From Basidiobolus meristosporus CBS 931.73 (taxonomy: Eukaryota > Basidiobolomycota > Basidiobolomycetes > Basidiobolales > Basidiobolaceae): DNA of 64,000 nt. Positions within the stretch are counted from its first letter, which is position 1; the number at the start of each line of letters is the position of its first letter. Positions 23,745 through 34,867 of the stretch are shown piece after piece. The stretch spans positions 1-64,000 of the forward strand of contig MCFE01000251.1 in the NCBI GenBank assembly GCA_002104905.1, given 5' to 3'. A program made the translations under genes and the position numbers. The notes under the pieces are model-generated. The model saw only the letters and a program-made list of their open reading frames with translations. It searched no databases and was not told the DNA's origin.

Positions 23745-24288
23745 TCACTTAGCTCTACTAATATATCACATAATACATTAGTCATTTGAGGCAAAACTTG
23801 TTTAAAATCTCTTTGGTTCCCAATGTTGAAGCACTAACAGATGCATCCAGCCCATACTGGGCAACATGTGTGCAAAATTGTTCCCACGTGGCTTCCTTGT
23901 TGAATTCCCCCACTCTCAGCTCATTTTTGATTTCAATACTTGTCTTGTTATAAATCTTCTTACATACATCCGCTGGCATCTTGATGTAGAACTCATGCCA
24001 CAGCTTTCTACTCAGGTTCTTCCATCTATGTTAACTCTCCAAGGTATCTAGTTCTGCTAGATTAATGATTAGTGCCCAAATATCTGTATGAAGGCTCATC
24101 ATAGAAACTTGGTCCATACTGAAATCAGTTGGCAAGAACTCAAATGGATCCAATGTTGACTTTTCCAGTCCAGACCATGTTGTGAGCTGGGGGATGGGTT
24201 TTGTCTGGGTTGTACTAAAGATGAGTTGAGACTTAGTAAAGGGACCATAGTGACAGATTTGGATACTTATACAGAAGTGTATTGGCAT
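23745..24288 (-). pseudogene. Second ORF of the Harbinger-like element, proximal part
   Basis: Two minus-strand open pieces (24031-24288, 23782-23979) lie in one direction with a short break. The first holds TTWSGLEKSTLDPFEFLP. The second reads MPADVCKKIYNKTSIEIKNE and WEQFCTHVAQYGLDAS. The region is transcribed away from the transposase at 24601, leaving a ~310-bp shared upstream region (24289-24600) in which I see no clear promoter element. Function not recognised. Confidence 0.45.
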
Positions 24289-24600
24289 CTACCTGGTCTT
24301 ATATGATAAATATATGAAAACTTATATGATTGTGGAATTTTCCATATATTACGCATGTTGCATCTTAGATTGCATTGACATGAATTAAATCACATCAATT
24401 GCAGATTTCCTATTTAATTATAGACTTGTGAGTAAAACGTCAATAAAAATACCCAGTCATTGTTTGAGGATGATTTTTGCAACATAATGATGGGATACAT
24501 GGCAATTGATGGAGATTTAATCATAATGCATGGAAAATCAGATAAATAAAGCTGATAGTGCCAAATTGATTCAAATCACCTCAGCCCAATCTTCTACCAG

Positions 24601-25490
24601 TTTAATATGACTTACTCATCTGAATGGTCTTTTCTCATCAATCCCATAACTACCACTGGATTTCCCTTTGACACACTAGAGGAGATCTATACCAAGTATT
24701 GTGGTCCATCTACCCCAGTCTACTCAAGGAGATCCCTTGTTAAGCTTCTCTGCTATTACAAGAACTATTGCCCAACAAGGTTTCATCCCACCATCCATGG
24801 CAACAAAAGTCCTAGAAGCTTTCATTCTCAGCTGACAGCAATGGAGAATCACATTGCAGAGGGTATGAATGACTGAGAGCAAGCTTGGAGTACTAGGTAC
24901 AGAAGCTCCCATAGACTTCCATATCCCAGAGTGCTCATCAACAGGTTCCATATAAGAAGTATTTAGGATACCTTCCCAGTCCGGATTAGCACACCTTCTA
25001 GAGGGCAGAGGCACTTTTATTCTGGCAATTACAAGGCACACTGTGTGAGGTTTCAAGAACTGTCTGACATTGAGATAACATCATCTGGCTTAGTGGGTCA
25101 TTTGCTGGAAGTAGGCATGGCAAAGCACTCTGGGTAGAGAATCATCCAGAATTCAGTAGAGGGGAGAAATGTATGGCAGATTTAGCTTATATAGGAGAGG
25201 ATTGTCAGAGATTAGGATGTATTACAGCTTATAGGAAGTCAAGGAATAGTGTGCTTAGCAGGAAGCAGAAGCTCTACAATGAGATATTTAATCATTTCAG
25301 AGTGAGGGTAGAGCATACATTTGGATATCTGAAGAGATTCAGCATATTGGCAGGTAAATACAGAGGAAAGTCATACATAGGAGAAAACAGCAGATTAGGT
25401 AAAGTAGTCAAGATACTTATTAATGCACAGTATATTCATACAAGACAACAATCACTGAAAGAAATGTGTCTGGAGCATTATGAAGAGTGA
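24601..25490 (+). pseudogene. PIF/Harbinger-like (DDE_Tnp_4 type) transposase relic
   Basis: The first open piece (24607-24876) has a helical N-terminal region (LEEIYTKYCG, RRSLVKLLCYYKNY). After stops and frame changes follows FYSGNYKAHCVRFQELSDIE near 25015, like the 'FYSGK...H..K.Q' stretch of Harbinger enzymes. The last open piece (25173-25490, 105 codons) has ADLAYIG, containing the expected third-region Asp, then ITAYRK and NHFRVRVEHTFGYLKRFSIL with the catalytic Glu. This D...E arrangement with R.EH.FG.LK is typical of DDE_Tnp_4 transposases. Several stops make it inactive as it stands. Confidence 0.75.
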
Positions 25491-25590
25491 ATAAAGCTAG
25501 GAAAGCACTACTCTGAACAACACAAGTAAGATTGAGTAAAATTACCAGTAACTATATCCTACCACTGGCATTATGGTAGAAGTTATAGTG

Positions 25591-25663
25591 ACAGATAATG
25601 TCAGATCAATCCGGCACTATAGACAGGCTGGCACTATGTGGCACTATCCAATGGAAGAAGTCT
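25591..25663. repeat. Right terminal region of the Harbinger-like element
   Basis: It contains three GGCACTAT motifs and ends CCAATGGAAGAAGTCT. Read inward from the end, the first ~24 bp match the MITE ends (AGACTTGTTCCGTTGG, then ATAGTGCC) with two or three differences. Confidence 0.75.
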
Positions 25664-25965
25664 AGTATATCAACAATAGCAGAGACTTATAAAGGCAGAA
25701 CAACAAGGGTGCAATGGCTAAAAACCAGAATGAAGCTGCAGTTCTTTCCATTTAATGCCATAAGCCTGGATCAGACTGAATCCCATCATAGTCATGATAA
25801 ATTATCAACAAGAAAACTGCTGTTTTCACAAGAGTTGAATGTGCAGCCAGTTGAGCTACACTCCAGTCAGGTAAACAAGTTAGAAGAGAATGGCAATTTG
25901 CTTACCACAGCCTCCACATCCCCCATTGCTAGCAGAGGTGATATTGTACCAACAGACAAAGTAGC
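25664..25965 (+). pseudogene. Plavaka-unit second gene, copy P2, part 2
   Basis: It matches P1 5003-5060 and then 5540-5760, including the SLDQTESHHSH, LLFSQELNVQPVEL and PTDKVAV segments. The part with the basic repeat modules (P1 5060-5540) is missing. It is cut at 25965 by copia B2; the next bases, after the GTAGC duplication, continue at 30187. Confidence 0.6.
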
Positions 25966-26334
25966 TGTTGCAATTTAAGAAGTGATTTGGATATAAGGAA
26001 CTTATCAAGAAATAGTGATAATAGTTGAACTGTTGTTTATTCATAAAGAAGCTCAGTGTTTATACCTTTGTAGATGTAATACAGCTGCAAAACTAAGTAG
26101 GGAGGGTTTCGCAATATTCAGGAGCATTCTGTAACAGTTTCAGGGTTAGTACGTAATGTTTGGTAATAGTGCTAATTTGATCCTGACTATAGGGGAATAA
26201 TCATAAGATCATATATCTGGAGAAAGTGGCAAAGTTAAGGCAGTAAATGAGTCCTACAGTGACTAAGACTAGCCTAGAATTGTTAAGTAAACTTTTAGCT
26301 GCTGAATGATACCAAATAGTCCAATATTTCAACA
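25966..26334 (-). repeat. 3' LTR of copia B2
   Basis: 369 bp, the reverse complement of the type at 12872-13240. On the plus strand it runs from TGTTGCAATTTAAG to ATATTTCAACA. The polypurine tract (plus strand CTCCCCCTCAACT) follows at 26335. Confidence 0.93.
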
Positions 26335-26349
26335 CTCCCCCTCAACTAA

Positions 26350-29300
26350 ATAATTTCTTAATCCCAATTTCTCTCTAAGGATCTCAATCTATGGCCTAGC
26401 TAGTGGTTTTGTCAATATGTCTGCCACCATTTTGTCAGTTGGGCAGATTATCCTTGTAAATACATGTTGGTTCACCTGAATTAAAACCTAAGTCTTTGAA
26501 TAATTTTTGTAGCCATATGGCCTCCTTAGTTGCTTGACATGCAGCCATATATTTGGCTTCAGTTGTAGATAGTGCCACAGTTGGTTGTTTCTTGCAATTC
26601 TAAGTAATAGTTGCACCAGCATAAAGAAATACATAGCCTGTGGTAGAGCGTCTGTCAATCAGATCCCTACCCCAATCTGAATCACTGTAACCATCAAATT
26701 TTTGCCTATAAGCTGCTTAAGAGTATTCCAGTATCATATTTATGGTACCTTGTAGATATCTGAAAATCCGCTCAACTGCTGCAATTTGATCTGATCCATA
26801 ATTCTGCATGAATTGACTGACTATTCCAACTGCTACTGCAATATCTGGACATGTAGACACCATCAAGTACATTGGGATACCAACCATTGATTGATAGGGA
26901 AAGTTTTGGTCCATATTTGAGCTGTTTTCATCTATAACTGGCTGAGATTTGCTTAATTTCAGGTTATTGTCCATAGGGGTTGCTGCAGGCTTGCAATTTT
27001 CCATTTTGAAGCGTCTAAGAATGTCCCTGATGTACTTAGACTGATTCAGCACAATTTTCTGCGTAGGTATGTCAAATTTGACCTCAATTCCAAGAAAATA
27101 GCTCAATTTTCCAAGATCTTTCATCTCAAACTTGCTGAAGAGATCTGATTTTGTCTGTTTAAGTGCCTCTTGATCACTTGTAGCTATAATTAGGTTGTCC
27201 ACATAAAGAACTAGGATGATCACACCCTTTTTGAGCTGTTTCACATATATACTGTGATCTGCAGTGCTATGAGAGAACCCAATTTCCTCTAGATATGTGT
27301 CAATATTGTTATACCATGCTCTGGGTGCCTGCTTAAGCCCATACAACAATTTTCTAAGTTTGCACACCTTATGGGGGCTTTTTGGATCGGTAAAACCTTC
27401 TGGTTGCTCCATATATATAGTTTCTTGCAAATCCCCATTTAGAAAGGCTGTTTTGACGTCCATTTGGTGTAGATCTAGACTGTGTACAGCTGCCAGGGCT
27501 AGAACTGTCCTAATAGAGTTAAACTTGGCAACCAGAGCAAATGTTTCCTTAAAGTCTAGTCCCTGGATCTGGGAATAGCCTTTAGCTACCAATCTAGCCA
27601 TGTACTTATCAACAGCACCATTTGAGGTTATCTTGATCTTGTAGACCCATCTACATCCTATTGGCTTTCTCCCGTTTGGTAAATCTACCAGTTCCCACAT
27701 TTTTGCCTTGATCAGTGATTGGTACTCCTCCTGCATGGCTTGTTGCCACTTAGTAGCATCTGGACCTTGCATTGCCTGTTCCAGATTCTGAGGTTCGGCA
27801 CATAAGGCAAGATAAGCTTCTTCATGATCATTGGACGTCTGCCACCAGGATCCAGGGGAATTTCTTATTCTGGTAGATCTCCTAACTGGGATAATCTGTT
27901 CTGATCTGGAACTGGTAGAAGTATCTTCCATCTCTGGCTGGATTTGGTACGTATCGTCTTCATTTGTGTTGATTGCATCATCAGGCAGCTGGCCAATGAT
28001 TTCCGTGGCTTTCTGATCTGAATTCTCCTCAAATACAACGTCCCTGCTCTTGATCAGCTTCTGAGTTTTGCCATCATACACTCTATACCCTTTAGTATCT
28101 TCACAATACCCAAGAAAGATCCCTTTTCTACTCTTTGGTTCCAACTTTTAGCGTTTTTTGTCAGGGATGTGATAAAAAACATCACTGCCAAAGATCCTGA
28201 GATGCTGGAGATCTGGTTTTTTGCCTGTATATGCTTCAAACGGTGTTGAATCATGTAGTGCTGTTGTTGGGCATCTGTTCTTGATGTATACAGTGATAGC
28301 AACAGATTCAGCCCAAAACTTGTAGTCCTTTCCCTTATCATGTAGCATAGATCTTCCCATCTCTACTATTGTTCTATTTGCACGTTCTGCTACTCCATTT
28401 TGCTGTGGAGTATGAGGAACTGTGGTCTGTTGAAGTATACCAGTAGACAAGCAGTATTTTGCAAACTCCTTTGAGCAGTATTTTCCTCCATTATCACTTT
28501 GTAGTACCTTCAATTTACACCCAGTTTGTGTTTCTGCCATGTTCTTGAAGTGCTTAAACGTCTCTAAAGCTTCATCCTTTGTTTTGAGGAAGTACACCCC
28601 TGTATATCTTGTCTTGTCATCAATAAACGTCATAAAGTATCTCTTGGCTCCAAAGGACAGTGTTCTCATGGGGCCACATATGTCGGAGTGTACAATAGCC
28701 AATATTTGGGTGGTATTGATTCCTTCTGAGCTCTTGAAACGTTGCCTAGCTTGTTTGCCATATGAACATCCCTTACAAACATTCAATTTGATTGGAATTG
28801 AGTATTTTAGGCCCAAAACAACCTGATTTTTCACCAATTGGCTCATTTTCTGTTCCCCTATGTGTCCTAGCCTTCTATGCCACGTCTCCCAGTTGGTTTC
28901 ATCAGTTTTAGCAATGTTGACATACTCAAGTACAATGATCTTGCATTGTAACTTGTATATATTGTGATCTCTGATTCCCAAAGCTAATTTTTGTCCATTT
29001 TCACTTAATATTGAGCAGCTCAGCTTAGTAAAAACAAATTTCAGTCCCTGAGTAGTTGCTTTACTGACTGAGAGTAGGTTCTTAGCTATTCCAGGTACAT
29101 AGAGTACGTCAGTCAGTTTTGCTGTTGTTGCCCCTGAGTTATCACTCATATTTAGTTGTATAGACCCACTGGTGGTAGCTTCCAATGCAGAGTTATCTCC
29201 CAGATAAACCTTTCTTACGGGAATAGTCTTTAAGTTGCTGAACCAATCCTTTATACCACAAATATGCTGTGATGCTCCAGAGTCAATATACCATTCATTA

Positions 29301-29856
29301 CTTTGGTTACTTGCACTCTCTTGTACAGTGACAAATAACTGTTCATCAGTAGTTATATGGTTTGCCTGCTCTAATTTCTGTTTTTTGTCTGCTTGATTCT
29401 TCTTGCATTCTCTTGCCCAGTGTCCTGGCTTCTTACAGTAGTCACAGCAGCCAGGTTTTCTTCGGTTGTGTTGCTTTCCCTTCTTTTCTATATGCCTTTC
29501 TGAACTGAATAAAGCATTATCTTCAATTTTCTCTGCTTGATCATTACGTCTGAGTTCTTCATGGAGAAGTCTTCCTTTGACATAGTCTAAAGTCAAGTTG
29601 TCTTCTCTGCTTTCAAAAGAAAGTATGAGTGGCTCATACTCATCTGGTAGGCTGCAAAGCAGACAGAGTATCTTTTCTTCATCATCTACACCAGCATTAA
29701 TACTGTAAAGTTCTTCTGCAAGTGTCTCCATTCTGGTAATGAGTTGTAGCATGTCATCATCTGGCTTTTTTCTCATGTTGAAGAACTTTTGTTTCAAATA
29801 AAGCTTGCTTGATACTGACTTTGCTCTAAAGATCTTCTCTAAGGATTCCCATGCTG
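26350..29856 (-). pseudogene. Copia B2 Gag-Pol, nearly complete but broken
   Basis: Gag lacks its N-terminus and is open from 29797. Then come a CCHC knuckle (CDYCKKPGHWAREC), protease WYIDSGASQH, GAG-pre-integrase WHRRLGHIG, and integrase with HSDICGP, QSDNGG and the PQQNGVAERANRT segment holding the catalytic Glu. A stop near 28145-28147 splits it from the RT frame (26717-28144: CRWVYKIK, MDVKTAFLNGDL, YGLKQAPRAWY). The RT box reads YVDN near 27195, not YVDD. RNase H (26350-26716) is degraded by stops but still shows its [17 protein letters not shown] region. Close to copy B1 over the shared part. Confidence 0.92.
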
Positions 29857-30181
29857 AAATAGTGATAATAGTTGAACTGTTGTTTATTCATAAAGAAGCT
29901 CAGTATTTATACCGTTGTAGATGTAATACAGCTGCAACACTAAGTAGGGAGGGTTTCTCAATATTCAGGAGCATTCTGTAACAGTTTCAGGGTTAGTACA
30001 TAATGTTTGGTAATAGTGCTAATTTGATCCTGACTATAGGGGAATAATCATAAAATCATATATCTGGAGAAAGTAGCAAAGTTAAGGCAGTAAATGAGTC
30101 CTACAGTGACTAAGACTAGCCTAGAATTGTTAAGCAAATTTTTAGCTGCTGAATAATACCAAATAGTCCAATATTTCAACA
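29857..30181 (-). repeat. 5' LTR of copia B2, truncated
   Basis: 325 of 369 bp. The ~44 bp at the gag-proximal end are missing at the junction ATGCTG|AAATAGTG. The outer end (ATATTTCAACA) and GTAGC duplication are intact. Confidence 0.9.
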
Positions 30182-30390
30182 GTAGCAATGTCAAGAGCTC
30201 AAAATGTTATCCAATGCCTTCAGTGGAATATTGGAACATTAATAGGCACACCAAGAGGTTGCAGCACTTCTTTGAGAGTAGTGCTCAAGAAAATGCACCT
30301 GAATATTGCAAGGACTTACTGCAAAGACTGGCAGATGAGGTTCTAGGCCTTATAGTGCTGGCTGAAGACCAGGACATATGGGAACCACAA
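30182..30390 (+). pseudogene. Plavaka-unit second gene, copy P2, part 3
   Basis: It resumes after copia B2 and matches P1 5770-5965: LQWNIGTLIGTPRGC (frame-shifted counterpart of VEFWNIDRHTKRLQ), the ALVLAEDQ-like and IWEP segments. Similarity ends near 30390, shortly before the C-terminal part seen in P1. Confidence 0.6.
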
Positions 30391-32599
30391 GCAAAGGAGG
30401 TGATTAGGTGTCTGGGATTGGTCATTCTAGAGACTTTGCAGAACTCACTACATTGTGCAGCTCTGGAGGCTTGTCCTGTAGCTGCTTTGGGTTGCTTCCT
30501 CTTGGTCTGCTCTGTCAGAGCCTGATGGTAGTAGCATACTATTACCACTGGAAGTATTATGACTAGAGTCATTATCCTCAGTGTGGGCAACACCCAACAT
30601 TGCATAGTCAAAGCAGTCTGACTTCTTGACAGTTGTTTATTGCCCTTTGCAACAGGTTTCTGCTGGTTGCCTGCCAACCTTCACCATTTTTTGGGTAGCA
30701 TACTTATGGGAATCTTTAAGAAAAGAAATCAAGAAAAGGCCAGCAAAATTCCATCATAATATCTGCTGAATTCTAAGTTCCTCAAAATTGACATCTCTCA
30801 GTATCTTTGTTGTTATCCAATGAGCAAGCAAGCAAACAAATTTTTCCAGGTGGAGACTAGGTCAACTAGCAAAAAGACACCAGCTGAATACCAGCAATAT
30901 ATCATCAAAATACCAGCAGAATATCAATGAGTTCCAAGTTTGAGATTTTTCATAAGGAATGACTCAACCCAGTGGGTGTTATCAGGTTACAATCAGCATA
31001 TCCTTGTACACTGTCTGCACTATATATGCAACTTATATTATAGTAAGTCAACCAGTTTGGCTTTCATGTCACCATCATGTTGCCAATGTAAGATTGTTTC
31101 AGATATATCAGAATACTGTCAGGCAAAATAAATATAGTTATAACCCCATTGTAAAGTGGCACTTGGTCCTCATGGACTAAATAGCATTGGCAAAATGTTG
31201 TAAGAGAAACATCAAAAGACCATGCTACTACTGTAAGCAGCTTTCATGCCTTGAAGTGCAGAGTTTACACAAGTTACACTTGCAAATTCATAGTTGGTGT
31301 ACTGCCACACTGCAAGATCAATTCACCCCTACCCCCACTGAGCCAGCTAGTAGCTCTTTAAGTGCACCTTATTACATCTGGCAATACTTGGATGGTCTTT
31401 TACCTAAAAGATCACCTTTATCTCACAGTGCTTTGCAATACCATCCTACACAGAGTTGCCAGGCTTACCAAGATCATGAATATCTTGTATTGTCCTCTGC
31501 TAACCTCCCCCTGGATTCTGCCCTTAGCAACACCTACCCATTTGGTGCCACTGCGCCACTCTTTGGTTATGAAGAGAGCACCAAGCTGGAATGCCTGAGT
31601 GAGCTTAACCCAACTAGGACTTGCTTGCTGTACTGTTTTATTCTGACAGCAGTTTGGGAGAAGCCCAGTTGGAGACTGGCAGAGAGCCATCATAAGAGCA
31701 ACTGTGATGTCAAGTGAGCCCACAATTACAAATATCCATGTAGGACGCAATGTTGAAACTAGAGAGCTGACATGTGTCCTCCAATTCTTCCAATGGAAGC
31801 TTTGGGGAGCTACTGCAACTCCTTGCTCAGATTATCTCATAGTGTGACCTTCCAGTGACTTGGACAAAAGGAAGTCTATTGTAGTACAAGCAAAATATCA
31901 TCCTAATGCCATGTTGATACTATTATGTACTAATAACTGTATGGTATTTAGTGAAAACCACTGTCAAATCACCCAATGTCCAATCAGTGAAGATCACACC
32001 ATGACAAAGATGGGCAGATTTTATTGATATTTGGGGCATATTACGTTAATACCAAGACTCCAGGTAGTGATGGAATCAGACAAGTACCATAGCCCCTATG
32101 AAAATAATTTGGTCATGCAAATGGATTCAGTCTAGATCAGCCATCAAGATCCCACAATCATTCCATTTTAATGCCAGCAGCTTGGAATTATTGCCTCTCC
32201 ATACTATCATATGATAGGATTATATTGGTGTTTTACTGCATTTACTGTGGAATTAAGCTAAAAACCAGATGGTGTTTCAGCAGTCATTTAATGGGAATTG
32301 CATGGCATTTAATGATCTTGATGTGCTCTTCATTTATTTGAGCAGACCAAGCTGGCCAATAAATCCTATTGCCTTATATAGCAATAAGCTTGATAGTGTT
32401 CTGATGGCCTCATTGCTAACCTCTGTTGGCATTATTACAACAGTACAGTGGCCTACAGATAGTTCTGTGTAATGCCACTAAACCAATTTACCCAATGGTT
32501 TTTTCTTTTTCTACCCCCCCCTTGTGCCATTCATATATTCCATTATAGAATCACCCATCTTTATTTGCTTACCCATTACTACCTTGGGTATTCTACCGA
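30391..32599. other. Unassigned AT-rich stretch
   Basis: No recognisable gene or repeat boundary. On the minus strand 30400-30640 there is a frame with serine/asparagine-rich sequence (HTEDNDSSHNTSSGN) of unknown origin. The longest open frame is at 31187-31717. The stretch runs up to Plavaka-like copy P3. Confidence 0.35.
31187..31717 (+). CDS. Hypothetical 176-codon frame, doubtful
   Basis: It is cysteine-, tyrosine- and serine-rich (CCKRNIKRPCYYCKQLSC at the start) with no recognisable domain. I see no convincing start context or intron. A frame of this size can arise by chance in ~2 kb. It is listed only because it is the longest frame in an otherwise empty stretch. Confidence 0.15.
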   Translation: MAKCCKRNIKRPCYYCKQLSCLEVQSLHKLHLQIHSWCTATLQDQFTPTPTEPASSSLSAPYYIWQYLDGLLPKRSPLSHSALQYHPTQSCQAYQDHEYLVLSSANLPLDSALSNTYPFGATAPLFGYEESTKLECLSELNPTRTCLLYCFILTAVWEKPSWRLAESHHKSNCDVK

Positions 32600-33767
32600 T
32601 ATTTGCATCAAAAAAACTATGGCCTCTTGCTTACTAACCACTACACATGTGCACACCTGCTGCAATTGACACATTTCTATAGCCTCAACTCTGCAGCTTT
32701 TTAGTATAATACTTGCATAGTTGCCATATGCCTTGTACTACTGGTAACATATACATCTTGCAAGTATAGGCTTAGTTGCCACCACTTTTGCCAAAAATAC
32801 CTCCTCAATATCTGCAAAGAACTTCTTAGTACCTAAGCAATATATTCCTTCTCCCTGCTGAGTTCTCATCTGCATTATAGGTGTTCTCTAGCGCTTGTTT
32901 GTGTGCTGAATGGTGTAGAAGTTGGCTTGTGGCCAGTAGAAGCCCAGCATGCTTTGGTGAAGCTGTCCTTATAAGAACTAGTTGATTGTTGCACCCACCC
33001 AACATTATATTACTAAGATGCTTAACCTTGCATTGGGGCTTCTGAGCTACTTTATGCAAAAAGCAGAGGTGTCTACATGCGCACATCTGTCCTTGATATT
33101 TTCCAACTCTTCCAGTCTGTTCTCTGTGTGCTAACTTATTACATCAATGACAAACTTAAAGGTAGTATTCTTGACAAGATTGGAATATGGTGGAACCCAC
33201 AACTTGACTTATCTCCTTAGCTTCCCACACATCTGCGCCAAAGGCAATTCCCTAAAGGTGAAGCAAAGCCCTGTATTTTCCACACTGCAGGAAGATGGAG
33301 TAGAGATTAGATACATTAACAATAGAGATCTATATGTTCAGCTTTATGTTTGTACTATAGATGCGCATTTCCTGTTTCAAATTCCTTGCATAAAGTTTCT
33401 AGATGCATTAAGTTGGCATTGGTGATCTGCTTCTGGATAAATAATCCCACAATATCCACATATGACTTCTAATCCTTCCAATGTACTCTTGGTAGAAAAT
33501 GCTTCAGAAGGCCACTTCATTAAATGCATTTCCTGTTCATCCAGTCCTGGCACTGGTATTGTTGCATTTGTGTATGAATATTGATTGGAGCCTGTGAGAA
33601 GTACTTTGGGCAGCAGATTCTCTGTAATATCTTGCAAATTCATTCAAACTATTTTAGTATCTCAAAGGGCTCATTCAGCTTGAAATGCCCCATTTACAAC
33701 TTGGTCATTAGTATAGGGATATTGTTGAACAGCAAATGCATTGCTCCCAGTGGAAAGCCTTTGCTCT
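32600..33767 (-). pseudogene. Tnp2/Plavaka-like transposase relic (copy P3), C-terminal part
   Basis: Collinear with P2 13250-14400. The minus strand keeps an open 88-codon piece at 33377-33643 with LDEQEMHLMKWPSEAF and a zinc-like CGYCGIIYPEADHQCQL (C-x2-C-x7-D-H-x-C). The same CxxC...H.C pattern is seen in P2. Interrupted at 33768 by a solo LTR. Confidence 0.5.
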
Positions 33768-34115
33768 TGTTGAAATAATTAGGAGTCCACCTAATTATTA
33801 ATATATTATGAACTAGCACTTAGTGAAATGATATATTTCAGATTATCAACATGAAAATTAGTTTGTAAGATATTTACTAATTATTAGGAATTAGAGAAGT
33901 ACAGAATTTTAGGAACATCTGAAATTGTCCAAATGAGCCAAAACTTAGCACATGTACTCCTGAGACTCCCCTAATAATGACCAAATAGTTGCATTTACGT
34001 AGTTCTGCAATAAGTATAAATACTGTGTTGCAACTCAATAAAACATCAAGTGAATATCATGTAAATCTTCTAATTCTCCAATTCACTTCCAATATATCTC
34101 TCTAATATTTCAACA
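33768..34115 (+). repeat. Solo LTR (348 bp) of a copia-like family
   Basis: It runs from TGTTGAAATAATTAGG to AATATTTCAACA and is flanked by GCTCT on both sides (33763-33767, 34116-34120). It contains AAGTATAAATACTG near 34013 and AATAAAAC near 34038. It resembles the family A LTR in layout but is clearly another family. Confidence 0.9.
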
Positions 34116-34130
34116 GCTCTAACAGATAAC

Positions 34131-34864
34131 AGACTTGTTCCGTTGGATAGTGCCACATTGAGCCATGAGTGCCAAATGATGCCTTAGTGTGCCAGAGAGG
34201 CCAAGTGAGCCTATACTTGGCCACATAGTGTGAAACATAGCTCTGCATCTTCATGTAAAGCAGCCCCTGTGTTTCACCCATTGCACAAGAGAAAATCCAT
34301 TTTTTGACCTTTTTTTGTGGATCAATGTAGCTCAGGATGTGTAAGAGCACAGGAGAACTGAAGATATGTATCTGGTACTCAATACCCATGGCACTCTGAA
34401 TCTAGCTCCTGTAGCTTGTATCATGTCATAAAAATGAATGGCACTATCTTGGTCCACTGGTACTATCTGGCACTATAAGTGCTTTGTATAGATCTTACTT
34501 TAGGGCTAATATTTAAATATAGTGCCAGATAGTACCAGTGGACCAAGATAGTGCCATTCATTTTTGTGACATCATACAAGCTACAGGAGCTAGATTCAGA
34601 GTGCCATGGGTATTGAGTACCAGATGCATATCTTCAATCTGCTTGTGCTCTAATACATCCTGCACAACATTGATCCAAAAAAATAGGTCAAAAAATGGAT
34701 TTTCTCCAACACAATGGGTGGAACACAGGGGCTGCTTTGCATGAAGATGCGGAGCTATGTTTCACACTCTGTGGCCAGGTAGAGGCTCAATTGGCCTCTC
34801 TGGCACACTATGGCATCATTTGGCACTCATGGCTCAATGTGGCACTATCCAACGGAACAAGTCT
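34131..34864. mobile_element. Fold-back MITE copy II (734 bp)
   Basis: It begins AGACTTGTTCCGTTGG and ends CCAACGGAACAAGTCT, flanked by AAC (34128-34130 and 34865-34867). The arms are long inverted repeats around a short spacer near 34470-34530. It sits in the P3 transposase relic; the related empty site is in P2 near 14410. Confidence 0.9.
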
Positions 34865-34867
34865 AAC

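Larger units (their letters stand above)
17318..25663. mobile_element. PIF/Harbinger-like DNA transposon interrupted by gypsy-1
   Basis: The left end AGATTTGTTCCATC and right end CAATGGAAGAAGTCT form an imperfect terminal inverted repeat, with AGT on both sides (17315-17317, 25664-25666). Joining the flanks restores the second gene of copy P2, in line with P1 near 5003. Without the nested gypsy the element is ~3.4 kb. It holds a plus-strand transposase relic (24601-25490) and an opposite-strand second reading region (24288 down to 18126). Two genes on opposite strands and a 3-bp duplication fit PIF/Harbinger. The usual TWA target preference is not seen. Confidence 0.8.
25966..30181 (-). mobile_element. 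Copia element B2 with internal deletion
   Basis: A minus-strand element flanked by GTAGC on both sides (25961-25965 and 30182-30186). The 3' LTR is complete (369 bp). The 5' LTR is shortened to 325 bp and joined directly to the middle of gag near 29856, so its inner end, the primer site and the gag start are missing. The matching duplications show that the deletion occurred after insertion, or that a deleted copy was mobilised with help. Confidence 0.9.

Noticed and set aside
18798-23745. 5-bp target duplication for gypsy-1
   Set aside because: Upstream AGAAG and downstream GAAGT agree only over GAAG if the LTR keeps its TG...CA ends, so 4 bp is the supported length.
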